Positions 19,292 to 29,671 of a stretch of DNA of 64,000 nucleotides are shown here, piece by piece. A program made the position numbers and the translations under genes. The notes beneath the pieces were generated by a model. That model saw nothing but the letters and a program-made list of their open reading frames with translations, was not told the origin of the DNA and ran no database searches. Within the stretch, counting starts at the first letter, position 1. Each line of letters begins with the position of its first letter. Source of the DNA: Verrucomicrobiota bacterium (GTDB lineage Bacteria > Verrucomicrobiota > Verrucomicrobiia > Chthoniobacterales > UBA10450); assembly GCA_003220055.1 (NCBI GenBank), contig QHRF01000012.1:1-64000 (forward strand), read 5' to 3'.

Positions 19292-22200
19292 ACGCTGGAG
19301 TGATACTCCTGCAAACTGCGCACCTGCAGTTTGTTCTTTTGTAAAGAGCGAATTCCGTTCGCGCTCGCCTGCGCCGCGCGCACTGTCGTCATGATCGGAA
19401 TTTTTTGCGCCAGCGCGGCGTTGCGAATCGTCACTTCGTGTTCGCGCGGGATCTTGCCGCTCGGCGTGTTGATAATGAAGCTGATATCGCCGTTTTTGAT
19501 TCGATCGAGCACGTTGGGCCGTCCTTCGTGCAACTTGAAAACTTTTTTTACTTTGATTTTTGCTTTCACCAGCGCTTCGGCTGTTCCGCTTGTTGAAATA
19601 ATCCCGAAGCCGAGCTTCACGAATTCGCGCACGACCGGAATGACAGATTCCTTATCAATGTCCTTCACACTGACGAAGACGTTCCCCTTTTTCGGCAACG
19701 GCGGCGGCGCGGCCATCTGTGATTTGGCGTAGGCCAGTCCAAGATCGACATCCATGCCCATGACTTCGCCGGTCGACTTCATCTCCGGCCCCAACGAAAT
19801 GTCAACGCCTTGATAACGCAGAAACGGGAAGACGGCTTCTTTCACCGAGAAATGTTTCGGCACGATTTCCTTGGTGAAGCCAAGCTCGCGCAAAGTTTTG
19901 CCCGCCATAATCTTCGCCGCCAGTTTCGCCAGCGGTAGACCGATCGCCTTGCTCACAAATGGGACGGTGCGCGAGGCGCGCGGATTCACTTCCAGCACGT
20001 AAACGTCTTCACCTTTGACGGCAAATTGAACGTTCATCAGGCCGCGCACATTCAACTCGCGCGCCATCGCCTTGGTGGCGGACGCTATTTCGTCGAGCAC
20101 TTTCTGTGACAAAGAAAATGTCGGGATCACGCAGGCGCTGTCACCGCTGTGGATGCCGGCTTCCTCGATGTGCTCCATGATCGCGCCGATCACGGTCGTT
20201 TCACCGTCCGAAATGCTATCGACATCGACCTCGATCGCATCTTCGAGAAAGCGGTCGACCAGCACGGGGCGATCTGGCGTCACCTCGATTGCGCTCGCCA
20301 TGTAGCGACGCAGATCCGGCTCATTGTAAACGAGCTCCATCGCGCGGCCGCCAAGAACGAACGATGGCCTGACCAGCACCGGATAACCGATTTTCATCGC
20401 GATCTGAACCGCTTCATTCGTGCTCACCGCTGATCCGTTCGGTGTCTGGCGTAAACCAGTTTTGTCGAGCATCGCCGCGAACAATTTTCGATCTTCCGCG
20501 GTTTCGATGCTCTCCGGCTGAGTCCCGAGGATTGGAACGCCCGCCGCTTTTAATCCATCCGCGAGATTCAGCGGCGTTTGTCCGCCGAATTGAACGACGA
20601 CGCCTTCCGGTTTTTCCTGCTCATAGATATTGAGCACGTCCTCGAGCGTGAGTGGCTCGAAGTAAAGTTTGTCGCTGGTGTCGTAATCGGTCGAAACCGT
20701 TTCCGGGTTCGAATTGACCATGATCGTTTCAAATCCGAGCTCGCGCAGTGCGAAGGCGGCGTGCACGCAACAGTAATCAAATTCAATCCCCTGGCCGATC
20801 CGGTTCGGTCCGCCGCCGAGAATCATCACCTTGCGTTTGCCACTCTCGCGCCGCTCGTTCTCGTCGCCGTAAGTCGAGTAATAATACGGCGTGTAAGCTT
20901 CGAACTCCGCCGCGCAGGTATCGACCAGGCGATAAGTCGGCAAGATCGACAATTGTTTTCGCGCGGCCCGCACCCCGGCCGGCTTCAACGAATTGGCGTA
21001 GCCAAGTTGGTTGTCGGAAAAGCCAAGTTTTTTTGCCCGCAAAAGTTCATCGCCATTTCCAAAAATATCGGGCGCAATCTGGTCGGCCGTAAGCGTTACC
21101 GCCCATGGTTCAGTCATCACGCGGATGCCGTGACTGGCGAGAGCGGATTGCTCGATCTGCTTTTGTGTCACAACAATCTGCTCAAGGTTTCGGAGAAACC
21201 ACTTGTCGATCTTGGTTAGGTCGTAAATCTCATCGATCGATGCGCCTTTTTGGAATGCCTGCGCAAGATAGAAAATTCGTTCGGCGTTCGGGATCGCCAG
21301 TTTCAAGCGCAACGTCTCAAGATCGACCTCTTTGTCGGCGCCGTCGCCGCAAAGTCCGAAACGCTTGATCTCCAAACTTCGCAGCGCCTTTTGCAGCGCC
21401 TCCTTAAACGTCCGACCGATCGCCATCGCTTCGCCGACGCTTTTCATCTGCGTGGTCAGCGTTGGCTCGGCCTGCGGAAATTTCTCGAACGTGAACCGCG
21501 GCACCTTGACCACGCAGTAATCGATCGTCGGCTCGAAGCAGGCCGGCGTTTCGCGGGTGATATCGTTCTTGATTTCGTCCAGCGCGTAACCGACGGCCAG
21601 CTTGGCCGCGATTTTTGCAATGGGAAAGCCGGTCGCTTTGCTCGCGAGCGCGCTTGAGCGCGACACCCGCGGATTCATCTCGATCACGACCATTCGACCG
21701 TTGTCCGGATGGACCGCGAATTGAATGTTCGACCCGCCCGTCTCGACACCGATCTCGCGAATGACCGCGAACGCGGCGTCCCGCATCATTTGGTATTCTT
21801 TGTCGGTTAGCGTTTGCACCGGCGCGACCGTGATCGAGTCGCCAGTGTGCACGCCCATCGGGTCGAAATTTTCAATCGAACAAACAACGACGCAGTTGTC
21901 CATCCGGTCGCGCATCACTTCCATTTCAAATTCTTTCCAGCCGACGAGCGATTCCTCGATCAACACTTCGTTCACCGGCGACATGGCGAGACCGCGGCCG
22001 GCGATCTGATCCAGTTCGTCCGGGTTGTAGGCGATACCGCCGCCACTGCCGCCGAGAGTGAAGGCTGGCCGGATGATGAGCGGGAAAGTTCCGATCTCTT
22101 TCGCAATGCGGCCCACGTCGGCAAGCGAGCGCACCACGCCCGAGCGCGGCACGTCGAGACCGATCCGCAGCATGGCTTCCTTGAACAATTGTCGATCTTC

Positions 22201-22578
22201 GCCTTTCGCGATCGCTTTCGCGTTGGCGCCGATCAATTTTACTTTGTGCCGCGCGAGTGCGCCGTTGCGATAAAGCTCCATCGCCGCATTCAACGCCGTC
22301 TGCCCGCCCATCGTTGGCAGAAGCGCGTCCGGTCTTTCTCGAGCAATGATGGCTTCGATCACTTCCGCCGTGATCGGCTCGATGTAAGTGCGATCGGCGA
22401 ACTCCGGATCGGTCATGATTGTGGCCGGGTTCGAATTCACCAGCACGACCTGGTAACCTTCCTCCCGCAGCGCCTTGCACGCTTGCACGCCGGAATAGTC
22501 AAATTCGCAGCCCTGCCCGATCACGATTGGACCGGAGCCAATTAAGAGAATTTTCTTGAGATCGTTGTTCCGCGGCAT
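19288..22578 (-). CDS. carB: Carbamoyl phosphate synthase large subunit
   Basis: [37 protein letters not shown]...; two ATP-grasp halves, 1096 aa. Confidence 0.97.
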   Translation of the reverse strand: MPRNNDLKKILLIGSGPIVIGQGCEFDYSGVQACKALREEGYQVVLVNSNPATIMTDPEFADRTYIEPITAEVIEAIIARERPDALLPTMGGQTALNAAMELYRNGALARHKVKLIGANAKAIAKGEDRQLFKEAMLRIGLDVPRSGVVRSLADVGRIAKEIGTFPLIIRPAFTLGGSGGGIAYNPDELDQIAGRGLAMSPVNEVLIEESLVGWKEFEMEVMRDRMDNCVVVCSIENFDPMGVHTGDSITVAPVQTLTDKEYQMMRDAAFAVIREIGVETGGSNIQFAVHPDNGRMVVIEMNPRVSRSSALASKATGFPIAKIAAKLAVGYALDEIKNDITRETPACFEPTIDYCVVKVPRFTFEKFPQAEPTLTTQMKSVGEAMAIGRTFKEALQKALRSLEIKRFGLCGDGADKEVDLETLRLKLAIPNAERIFYLAQAFQKGASIDEIYDLTKIDKWFLRNLEQIVVTQKQIEQSALASHGIRVMTEPWAVTLTADQIAPDIFGNGDELLRAKKLGFSDNQLGYANSLKPAGVRAARKQLSILPTYRLVDTCAAEFEAYTPYYYSTYGDENERRESGKRKVMILGGGPNRIGQGIEFDYCCVHAAFALRELGFETIMVNSNPETVSTDYDTSDKLYFEPLTLEDVLNIYEQEKPEGVVVQFGGQTPLNLADGLKAAGVPILGTQPESIETAEDRKLFAAMLDKTGLRQTPNGSAVSTNEAVQIAMKIGYPVLVRPSFVLGGRAMELVYNEPDLRRYMASAIEVTPDRPVLVDRFLEDAIEVDVDSISDGETTVIGAIMEHIEEAGIHSGDSACVIPTFSLSQKVLDEIASATKAMARELNVRGLMNVQFAVKGEDVYVLEVNPRASRTVPFVSKAIGLPLAKLAAKIMAGKTLRELGFTKEIVPKHFSVKEAVFPFLRYQGVDISLGPEMKSTGEVMGMDVDLGLAYAKSQMAAPPPLPKKGNVFVSVKDIDKESVIPVVREFVKLGFGIISTSGTAEALVKAKIKVKKVFKLHEGRPNVLDRIKNGDISFIINTPSGKIPREHEVTIRNAALAQKIPIMTTVRAAQASANGIRSLQKNKLQVRSLQEYHSSV

Positions 22579-22629
22579 TTGCGCAGCGCGCAGGATAAAC
22601 TAAATCGGGCGAACTTCACGCCGGAACTC

Positions 22630-23271
22630 TTATTTCGTCTGATACTTCGGATTTTTCGCCTGTTTGCGAACAGCGGCGAACAGTTTGTTGATTCCCGTCG
22701 TGCTGATGGTGTTGGCAAGGAACGCCGGCCCGGCGATGCCGCTGTCGGTGAAAACGGAATAGGTCGCGCGTGTTTTACCCTCACCGGTCGGCTCGATCAG
22801 CCAGGAACCGTCGCATACTTTCACCCGAAAAACGCCGGGCTTCTCTGCTGGTCCATTTTCGTTGGCTGGCTCCCAGCGATTGAGATAAGCCAATCCATTT
22901 TCAACCGGCCACGATTTCTTTTGTATGCGAAGCGTGTAATCGCGATCGCTCACAATTTTTGGGGAGACCCGCTGATAAGTGAGAATGGAATCTCGTTTTC
23001 GCTCGATGACGCGACACTCCGCCGTATAGGGCATGAAACTCGTATAACCTTCGACATCATCGATAACCTTGTGAACCGTTTCGGCCGTTGCGTCGATTTC
23101 GCCTACCGCTTTGAACTCTTTCAGGTTCGACCCTCCGTGTGGCCGGCTGTAAATCACTACGCCGTTGCTTTGTTTAACTGCTTTCCAATCCGCGTTCTGG
23201 CCAGGTTCGGCCGCGAAGATCGACAACGCAGCTCCGGCAAGAAAGGCGGTGATCGCGGCTTCTCGTTTCAT
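22630..23271 (-). CDS. START/SRPBCC-domain secreted protein
   Basis: Signal peptide, VKQSNGVVIYSRPHGGSNLKEFKAVGEID, YSVFTDSGIAGPAFLANTISTTGI. Confidence 0.75.
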   Translation of the reverse strand: MKREAAITAFLAGAALSIFAAEPGQNADWKAVKQSNGVVIYSRPHGGSNLKEFKAVGEIDATAETVHKVIDDVEGYTSFMPYTAECRVIERKRDSILTYQRVSPKIVSDRDYTLRIQKKSWPVENGLAYLNRWEPANENGPAEKPGVFRVKVCDGSWLIEPTGEGKTRATYSVFTDSGIAGPAFLANTISTTGINKLFAAVRKQAKNPKYQTK

Positions 23272-23336
23272 AGTTACTTAGACGTTCCGACTGCCAGTCG
23301 CATTCGCTAGAATCGCCGCGAGATTCGAGGCTCTGT

Positions 23337-24740
23337 TCAGCGCAAAATCGAATCGGCCGGATAAACCACGCCGTTTTTGATCACGGTGTCGATGTCCGAC
23401 GCGTTCGCGATGTCATCAGCCGGATTCGATTTCAAGATCACCAGGTCGGCGAAATAACCATTGTCGATCTTGCCGATGTGCGCGCCCGTGTCGCCACCGA
23501 AAAGCTTCGCCGCGTTCACGGTCGTGCTTTGCAAAATTTGCATGTTCGTCAGGCCGGCCTCTTTCATCAGCTGAAACTCGCGAAACAAGGCAGGCCCGTG
23601 GATCGTGCCGATGTTTCCGGCATCGGTCCCGGCGGCGATCGTCACGCCAGCATCCTCCAGTCTTTTCAAATTCGGCAGCGCGACTTCGTACGTTTTCTTT
23701 ATCCGATCCAGCGCTTCGTCCGGTTTAGCCAGCGCGGTCTTGATTCGATCAGGCAATTTATCCTGTGGAATCTTCGTCACGTCGAGCGACGCGATCACTT
23801 CCGGATTGCCCCACGCTTTTTCTTCCGGCGTAAGATTGAGCTGATGCGAAAACGTCCGGCCGTAGCGCTCGAAGACGACCAGTGTCGGGCACAAAATGAT
23901 ATGTCGATCTTTTAGTAGTTTTACGAACGCGTCATCGACCGGTTTATCGACCACGCTGTGGACAAGAATGTCCGCGCCTTGCTCAACGGCTGCGCGCGCC
24001 GTTTCCAATTCGGTCGCGTGCACCGCCACACGGATCTTGCGCGCGTGACTTTCTTCCACTGTTGCCCGCACCGTCGGTCGAAACGCATCGACCGGATGAT
24101 CTTTGTCGACGATGTACCAAATCTTCACGAGGTCGGGCTTTTGCTCGGCCAGTTTGCGCACGAACTCGCGCGCCTGATCGGGACCGTCGATCTTCACGAT
24201 CGGCGGATCGCCCAGATCGAGTTTCTCGCGGGAAACGCTTGAGATTAACGGACCCGCCACAGCGACGCGCGGCGCCTTTGCGGTCGAGTTCGCTGTTTTG
24301 CGGACTTCGAAATTCCAAAACGGCCCTCCGACATCGACCACGCTCGTGATTCCGCAACGCAAATAACGCGCGAAGACATCATTCACGTGCGACTTCACCC
24401 AGGCGACCTCGTCTTTGTACGGCCGGACGCTGGTTAGATCGGCGGCGTCGGGACGTGTGAACAGATCACCCGACTGAAAGAAGTGAATGTGCGTGTCGAT
24501 GTATCCCGGCAGAATAAATTTGCCTTTGCAATCGATCCGTCGCGCATCCTTCGGCAGATCAAACGTTATCTCGTCGCCGAATCCTACCACTCGATCGTTA
24601 TCGATTAGCACATGCGCGCCCGGCAGAACAACTTCCGTCATGGGATTGATCAGGGTGCCGTTAACGAGGGCGATTTTTTCGGCCCGCGCCGAAATGACGA
24701 CAAACAGAGCGCAAAAGCAGACAAAAACGCGCGTCTTCAT
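23337..24740 (-). CDS. Amidohydrolase family protein (imidazolonepropionase-like)
   Basis: GKFILPGYIDTHIHFF, VAVHATELETARAAVEQGADILVHSV, AAGTDAGNIGTIHG. Confidence 0.9.
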   Translation of the reverse strand: MKTRVFVCFCALFVVISARAEKIALVNGTLINPMTEVVLPGAHVLIDNDRVVGFGDEITFDLPKDARRIDCKGKFILPGYIDTHIHFFQSGDLFTRPDAADLTSVRPYKDEVAWVKSHVNDVFARYLRCGITSVVDVGGPFWNFEVRKTANSTAKAPRVAVAGPLISSVSREKLDLGDPPIVKIDGPDQAREFVRKLAEQKPDLVKIWYIVDKDHPVDAFRPTVRATVEESHARKIRVAVHATELETARAAVEQGADILVHSVVDKPVDDAFVKLLKDRHIILCPTLVVFERYGRTFSHQLNLTPEEKAWGNPEVIASLDVTKIPQDKLPDRIKTALAKPDEALDRIKKTYEVALPNLKRLEDAGVTIAAGTDAGNIGTIHGPALFREFQLMKEAGLTNMQILQSTTVNAAKLFGGDTGAHIGKIDNGYFADLVILKSNPADDIANASDIDTVIKNGVVYPADSILR

Positions 24741-24952
24741 TCTTTGGATTCCGGCACCGCTTTCTCAGCCGCTTGAAAGCCGATTTTGGAATGGGTGCCG
24801 TCGCAAAACGGTTTTTCCGTCGACGCACCGCAACGGCAAAGCGCCATTCGTTTTTCCACGGGAAACTTGTTTCCGTCGGCGTCGATCAATTCCACTTCGC
24901 CCTTCACGATGTAAGGGCCGTTCTTGATTGTCTCGATTGTTACTTGAGCCAT
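24737..24952 (-). CDS. CDGSH-type iron-sulfur protein
   Basis: ALCRCGASTEKPFCDGTHSKIGF, a classic CDGSH motif (C-x-C-x...CDGTH). Confidence 0.9.
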   Translation of the reverse strand: MAQVTIETIKNGPYIVKGEVELIDADGNKFPVEKRMALCRCGASTEKPFCDGTHSKIGFQAAEKAVPESKE

Positions 24953-25020
24953 GCACTTACTTTACTGTCATGTCGACCAAAGTAGAGACATCTCTAAATA
25001 TTTCCGAACGCAGTCTCGTT

Positions 25021-25964
25021 CTAGCTTTTTGGTTCGTCGGCAATCTTCAGGACGATTTTTCCGCGAGTATGATGAGTCGCTGCTTGAGCGTCTGCTCTGG
25101 CCGCGTCGGTCAACGGCAATACCTGTGAAACAACCGGTTTGATTTTACCGGCCTCGATCAGCTTGGTGATTTCGGTCAGTTCAGCTGCATTTGGATGTGA
25201 GGAGAGCGATGCCCCCCGAATTTCGTGCTTCTTAAGTTCCGTTTCGTCGCAGCGAGATACGATCGTGATAACCATTCCGCCTTTTTTCACGACGCCATAT
25301 GATCGCGCGAGCGTGTCGCGTCCAACCGGGTCGAGCACAAGATCGACATCGTGCGCGATCTCTTCGAACTTTTGTTTCGTGTAATCGATCGCCACATCGG
25401 CGCCGAGCTGTTTCAGCAAATCTTGATTGGCAGTCGACGCCGTGGCGATGACGTGAGCGTCGGGCACCTTCGCGATTTGAATAGCGAAACTTCCGACGCC
25501 GCCCGAGCCGCCATGAATCAAAACTTTTTGGCCGGCTTGAATCTTTCCGATGTCGATCAACGCCTGCCACGCAGTCAACGCCGCCAACGGAACGGACGCA
25601 GCGTCAGTGAAGCTGAGCGATTTCGGTTTGATCGCGGATTCGCCTTGGTTCGAGATCCAATATTCGGCATGTCATAACCAAGAATCAACGGAAGATGCGT
25701 TCCAAATTCCTTCGCGTATTTGCCGTTCAGAATCAGCGGATCGGCCGGATTCACACCGCTCGCGATCACGCGCACGAGGATTTCGTTCTCTTTCGGCTCT
25801 GGCACCGGCATCTCTTCATATTTCAATACTTCCGGCCCGCCATACTCATGCGCGACGATTGCTTTCATCGTCTTTGGCAAGGTTTGAGCGCCTGCAAGTG
25901 ATAGAAATGCCAAGGCGACAAAAGCAGCTGCTATGATCGACCCAATCGCGCTCTTAAATCTCAC
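25021..25964 (-). pseudogene. NADP-dependent zinc-type alcohol dehydrogenase/quinone oxidoreductase, internally deleted and frameshifted
   Basis: N-part ...MKAIVAHEYGGPEVLKYEEMPVPEPKENEILVRVIASGVNPADPLILNGKYAKEFGTHLPLILGYDM; other frame AEYWISNQGESAIKPKSLSFTDAASVPLAALTAWQAL...; the usual VAGVVEAVG...GDEVY segment is absent. Confidence 0.75.
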
Positions 25965-26058
25965 AGCAAGAGATTCCTCGGTCCGAGCCAGACTGACAAG
26001 CTTGTATGGACTGACAAGATTCTGGATTTGTCGGACTTTTCGGACAAACCTCCCTCCC

Positions 26059-28219
26059 ATGTTCTGGAAAGCTTTGGCCTTTTCGTTTGTCTTCGCCGTT
26101 TCTGCTCTTGCCCAAAACGCCAAGCATCCGTTCACGTTCGAAGACATGATGAAATTAAAACGCGTGGACGAGCCGGTGCCGTCGCCGGACGGGAAATGGG
26201 TCGTGTTCTCGACGACCGATGTCGATCTTGAGGCGAACACGAAGATCTCGCATTTGTGGATCGTGCCGGCGAATGGCGGTGAATCGAAGCGATTGAGTGA
26301 AACGCCTAATCACGAGGAGCGGCCGCGCTTTTCGCCGGACGGGAAGCGGTTGATCTGGACGTCGAAAGCGACCGATCCGACCCAAATCTGGATGTGCGAC
26401 TTTAATTCCGACTCCGGTGCGCTTGCCGGCAAGCCGCATCAGGTGACGGACATCTCGACTGGCGCGGATGGCGGGATCTGGTCGCCCGATGGAAAGAACC
26501 TCGTGTTCGTCTCGGCGGTTTATCCCGATTGCAAAGACGACACGTGCAACAAACAGCGTGACGAAGAACTCAAGAAGAGCAAAGTAAAAGCGAAAATCTT
26601 CACGCGTTTGTTCTATCGGCATTGGAACGCGTTCACCGAGTTCAAGCGCAGCCATTTGTTTGTCGTAAGCGCGGACGCAAAACGTGAGTTCGGGGAATGA
26701 GCCGCGCGATTTAACCCGGGGCGATCACGATGTGCCGCCGTTTCATCTCGGCGGGCAAGACATGTACGCAATTTCGCCGGACGGCCAGGAGCTCGCTTAC
26801 ACGAGCAACATCGACGAAGTCGAAGCGACCAGCACGAACAACGAAATTTTCATCGTGCCGATGACCGTAGAGTCCGCTGTCCCCAGCGGAAAATCGCCTG
26901 ATGCGCTGAGGACAGCGCACGCTACAGCCCAGCCGAAAAAAATTTCCACCAGTCCCGGCGCCGATTCGACGCCGCTCTATTCGCCGGACGGAAAATATCT
27001 CGCCTGGCGTTCGCAAGCCCGTGCCGGCTTCGAAGCCGATAAATGGCGGCTGTTTGTCCAAGATCGACAATCAGGGAAGACGCGTGACCTGACGGAGAAG
27101 TTTGATCTATCGGTTGGGAGTTTCACATGGCGTTTCTCGGATTCGATTTTGTTAACTGCCGAGCATCAGGGTGAGGCGCCCGTATTTTCCGCTAAGCTGG
27201 ACGGGAACGAGCCGATCGGATTGTTCAGCCTGCACGCTGATGATCTGATTACGAGTGGCTCGACCTTATTCTTTACGCGGATGTCATATACATCCCCTAA
27301 CACGATTTGGCGCGCCGACGTCTCCGATCTCAAGAAAGATAGCGAACCGACCGCAGTGACACACTTGAACGACGCGCTGCTGTCGCAGATCGACATGCAG
27401 CCGTTGGAGTCGTTTACATTCAAAGGCGCAAACAACGATGACGTGCAGGGATTCATGGTGACGCCGCCGGGGCTTGATGCGACCAAGAAGTATCCGTTGA
27501 AATTTTTGATCCATGGTGGGCCCCAAGGGGCGTGGGGAGATTCGTGGACGTATCGCTGGAACGCGGAGTTGTTCGCGGTCGGCAACCCCGAAAGCTTTCG
27601 GGGCCAAGGCGGCTACGTGGTGGTGATGATTAATTTCCACGGCTCGACCGGTTACGGGCAGAAGTTTACCGGTTCGATCAGCGGCGATTGGGGCGGTAAA
27701 CCGTATGTCGATCTAATGAAGGGGCTCGATTACGTGGAGAAGACATTCCCGTTTATCGACAAGAACCGCGAGGCCGCGCTCGGCGCGAGCTACGGCGGTT
27801 ACATGGCGAACTGGATTCTCGGTCACACCGATCGCTTCAAATGCATCGTGTCGCACGACGGGACCTTCAATACCGAGTCGGCCTATGGAACGACCGAAGA
27901 GCTCTGGTTCGTGAATTGGGAATTCAAAGGGCCGCCGTGGAAGAAGCGCGAGCTTTACCGGAAATTTTCGCCGCACTTGTTCGCGGACAAATTCAAAACG
28001 CCAACGCTGGTGATTCACGGCCAGAACGATTACAGGCTCGATGTATCACAAGGATTCGATCTGTTCACCACGCTGCAAGCGCTGAAGGTGCCGTCGAAAA
28101 TGTTGTATTTCCCGGACGAAGGTCACTGGGTGCTCAAGCCGCAGAATTCGCGGCTTTGGTATAAAACGGTGAACGATTGGGTGGATCAGTGGTGCAGTCC
28201 GAGCCGGACTGGCCCTTAA
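26059..28219 (+). pseudogene. S9 family prolyl oligopeptidase/dipeptidyl-peptidase, split by a frameshift near 26680
   Basis: ORF 25933-26700 (MFWKALAFSFVFAVSALAQ...VVSADAKREFGE*) continues in another frame as SSGNEPRDLTRGDHDVPPF...; catalytic GASYGGYMANW. Confidence 0.85.
26867..26925. repeat. Palindromic repeat inserted in the S9 peptidase reading frame
   Basis: GTAGAGTCCGCTGTCC ... GGACAGCGCACGCTAC arms (2 mismatches); encodes TVESAVPSGKSPDALRTAHATAQ. Confidence 0.75.
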
Positions 28220-28383
28220 CAAATAAAATCAAAATACCAGGCTCGAAATCCCAACACCTCGAAATTCTTTGAAGTTTGGTCCCTTGGGGGATTCCCTGGA
28301 GTTTGGGTTTTGGGACTTGGAGTTTCCGCGTTAGCGGCGTGTTTAGCCTTGACTGTTGGGTTGGTCAGACAGACAACGGCCGC

Positions 28384-29052
28384 ATGAAAAACCTAACTGC
28401 GATAGGTGTTGTTTTGGTCTTTCTCGCGAGTTCGGGTGTCCTTAGTGCGACGGAATCGCCACCGGAAAAAAGTGGCAAGGTCGAGATCAAGGATGATTTC
28501 GTTGTGGTACATCCTGGGACAAAACTGTCGAAGGCCGATGCCACCCAGCTCAATGCCGTTCTCAAGCAGTACGACAAGTCGCTCTACAAGATCGAGATCT
28601 ACAAAGACGGCAAGGTCACTAAAACGCTGGGCAAGTTGAACGACATGTATATCGATCAGAAAGCGGTGGCCGATTTAACGGAAGCAAAGTCGAAGGGACA
28701 ATCCGAGCGTGCGATTCAGTTGATCGCGCCGTCGGCGGGGCCGCAAAAAGGCGGAGCGGTGAATCCGCAAACGGGGAGTCCGGGGCCAATGCCATCCGGG
28801 CCACAACAGCCGACTTCTCCTGCTCCATCGGGACCGCAGATGCCGATTTCTCCGGCTCCGTCGGGACCGCAGATGCCAACTTCTCCGGCTCCGTCGGGAC
28901 CACAGGCGCCGACTTCTCCGGTGCCATCTGGACCGCAAAAATCTTCGCCTGTGCCGGTGAATCCGCAGCGGAGCGCGGCCACAAACAAGCAAGCGGCCGA
29001 GTTCATGCAGCGGTTGAAGCCGATTCTGGAGAAGTATTCGCAGGAGCGTTGA
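28384..29052 (+). CDS. Secreted protein with PTSPAPSGPQM tandem repeats
   Basis: Signal peptide MKNLTAIGVVLVFLASSGVLSA; 11-aa repeats in C-terminal half. Confidence 0.8.
   Translation: MKNLTAIGVVLVFLASSGVLSATESPPEKSGKVEIKDDFVVVHPGTKLSKADATQLNAVLKQYDKSLYKIEIYKDGKVTKTLGKLNDMYIDQKAVADLTEAKSKGQSERAIQLIAPSAGPQKGGAVNPQTGSPGPMPSGPQQPTSPAPSGPQMPISPAPSGPQMPTSPAPSGPQAPTSPVPSGPQKSSPVPVNPQRSAATNKQAAEFMQRLKPILEKYSQER
28790..28950 (+). repeat. 33-bp tandem repeats encoding P(T/I)SPAPSGPQM
   Basis: Repeated ccgtcgggaccgcagatgccaacttctccggct units. Confidence 0.85.
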
Positions 29053-29065
29053 ACGAAGCTGGATT

Positions 29066-29671
29066 TTGAGCGGACGGCGTCTTTACGTCGGGTGGTTAGC
29101 GCTGCACGCGCTCCTGGTACTCACGGTCTCGTTTCAGCAGACATTCTGGGTGCTGGAGGAAGGCTACACCTCGCTGCCGGGCTCTCTCGAAAAATATTGG
29201 CGAAAGGCCGAATCGTTCATGACCAGCGTTCTCGGCGAGACGTTGGGTCTCTCGAATCCATTTCGGCAAAGCGTTAACGTATACATCAATGCCAGCGGAA
29301 TCGAAGGCGGCTACGGATTTTTTGCGCCGAGTGTGCCCGATAGCTACAAGCTCGTCTTGGAATTGCATTATTCCGACGGACGGGTCGAGTACGAATTGCC
29401 ACACGTGTCCGACACCGCGACCGGAGTGCGGCTCGCAACGTTGCTCGATCAAATCGGCCGCACCGGCTACGACCCGTTACGCGAGATCATGATCAAAATG
29501 CTGGCCTACGCGGCTTGGCAGGATCATCCGGATGCAATCGTAGTGCGGGCGGTGTTCGGATTCGTTGCTCTGCCCAAAATGGATGACGTGAAACAAGGCA
29601 AAACGGAATCGTATCATTTTTTGTATGCCTACGACTTCAGTTTCCGCGACCACCCCGATTCTGCGCACTAA
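29066..29671 (+). CDS. Hypothetical membrane-anchored protein, HTTM-associated
   Basis: 201-aa ORF, N-terminal TM, overlaps the next ORF by 47 nt. Confidence 0.7.
   Translation: MSGRRLYVGWLALHALLVLTVSFQQTFWVLEEGYTSLPGSLEKYWRKAESFMTSVLGETLGLSNPFRQSVNVYINASGIEGGYGFFAPSVPDSYKLVLELHYSDGRVEYELPHVSDTATGVRLATLLDQIGRTGYDPLREIMIKMLAYAAWQDHPDAIVVRAVFGFVALPKMDDVKQGKTESYHFLYAYDFSFRDHPDSAH

Noticed and set aside
21814-22545. 243-aa + strand ORF and other + ORFs across 19.3-22.6 kb
   Set aside because: Entirely antisense to carB, a full-length conserved protein.
28790-28950. CRISPR-like array
   Set aside because: Direct repeats are in-frame coding tandem units without unique spacers or cas genes.
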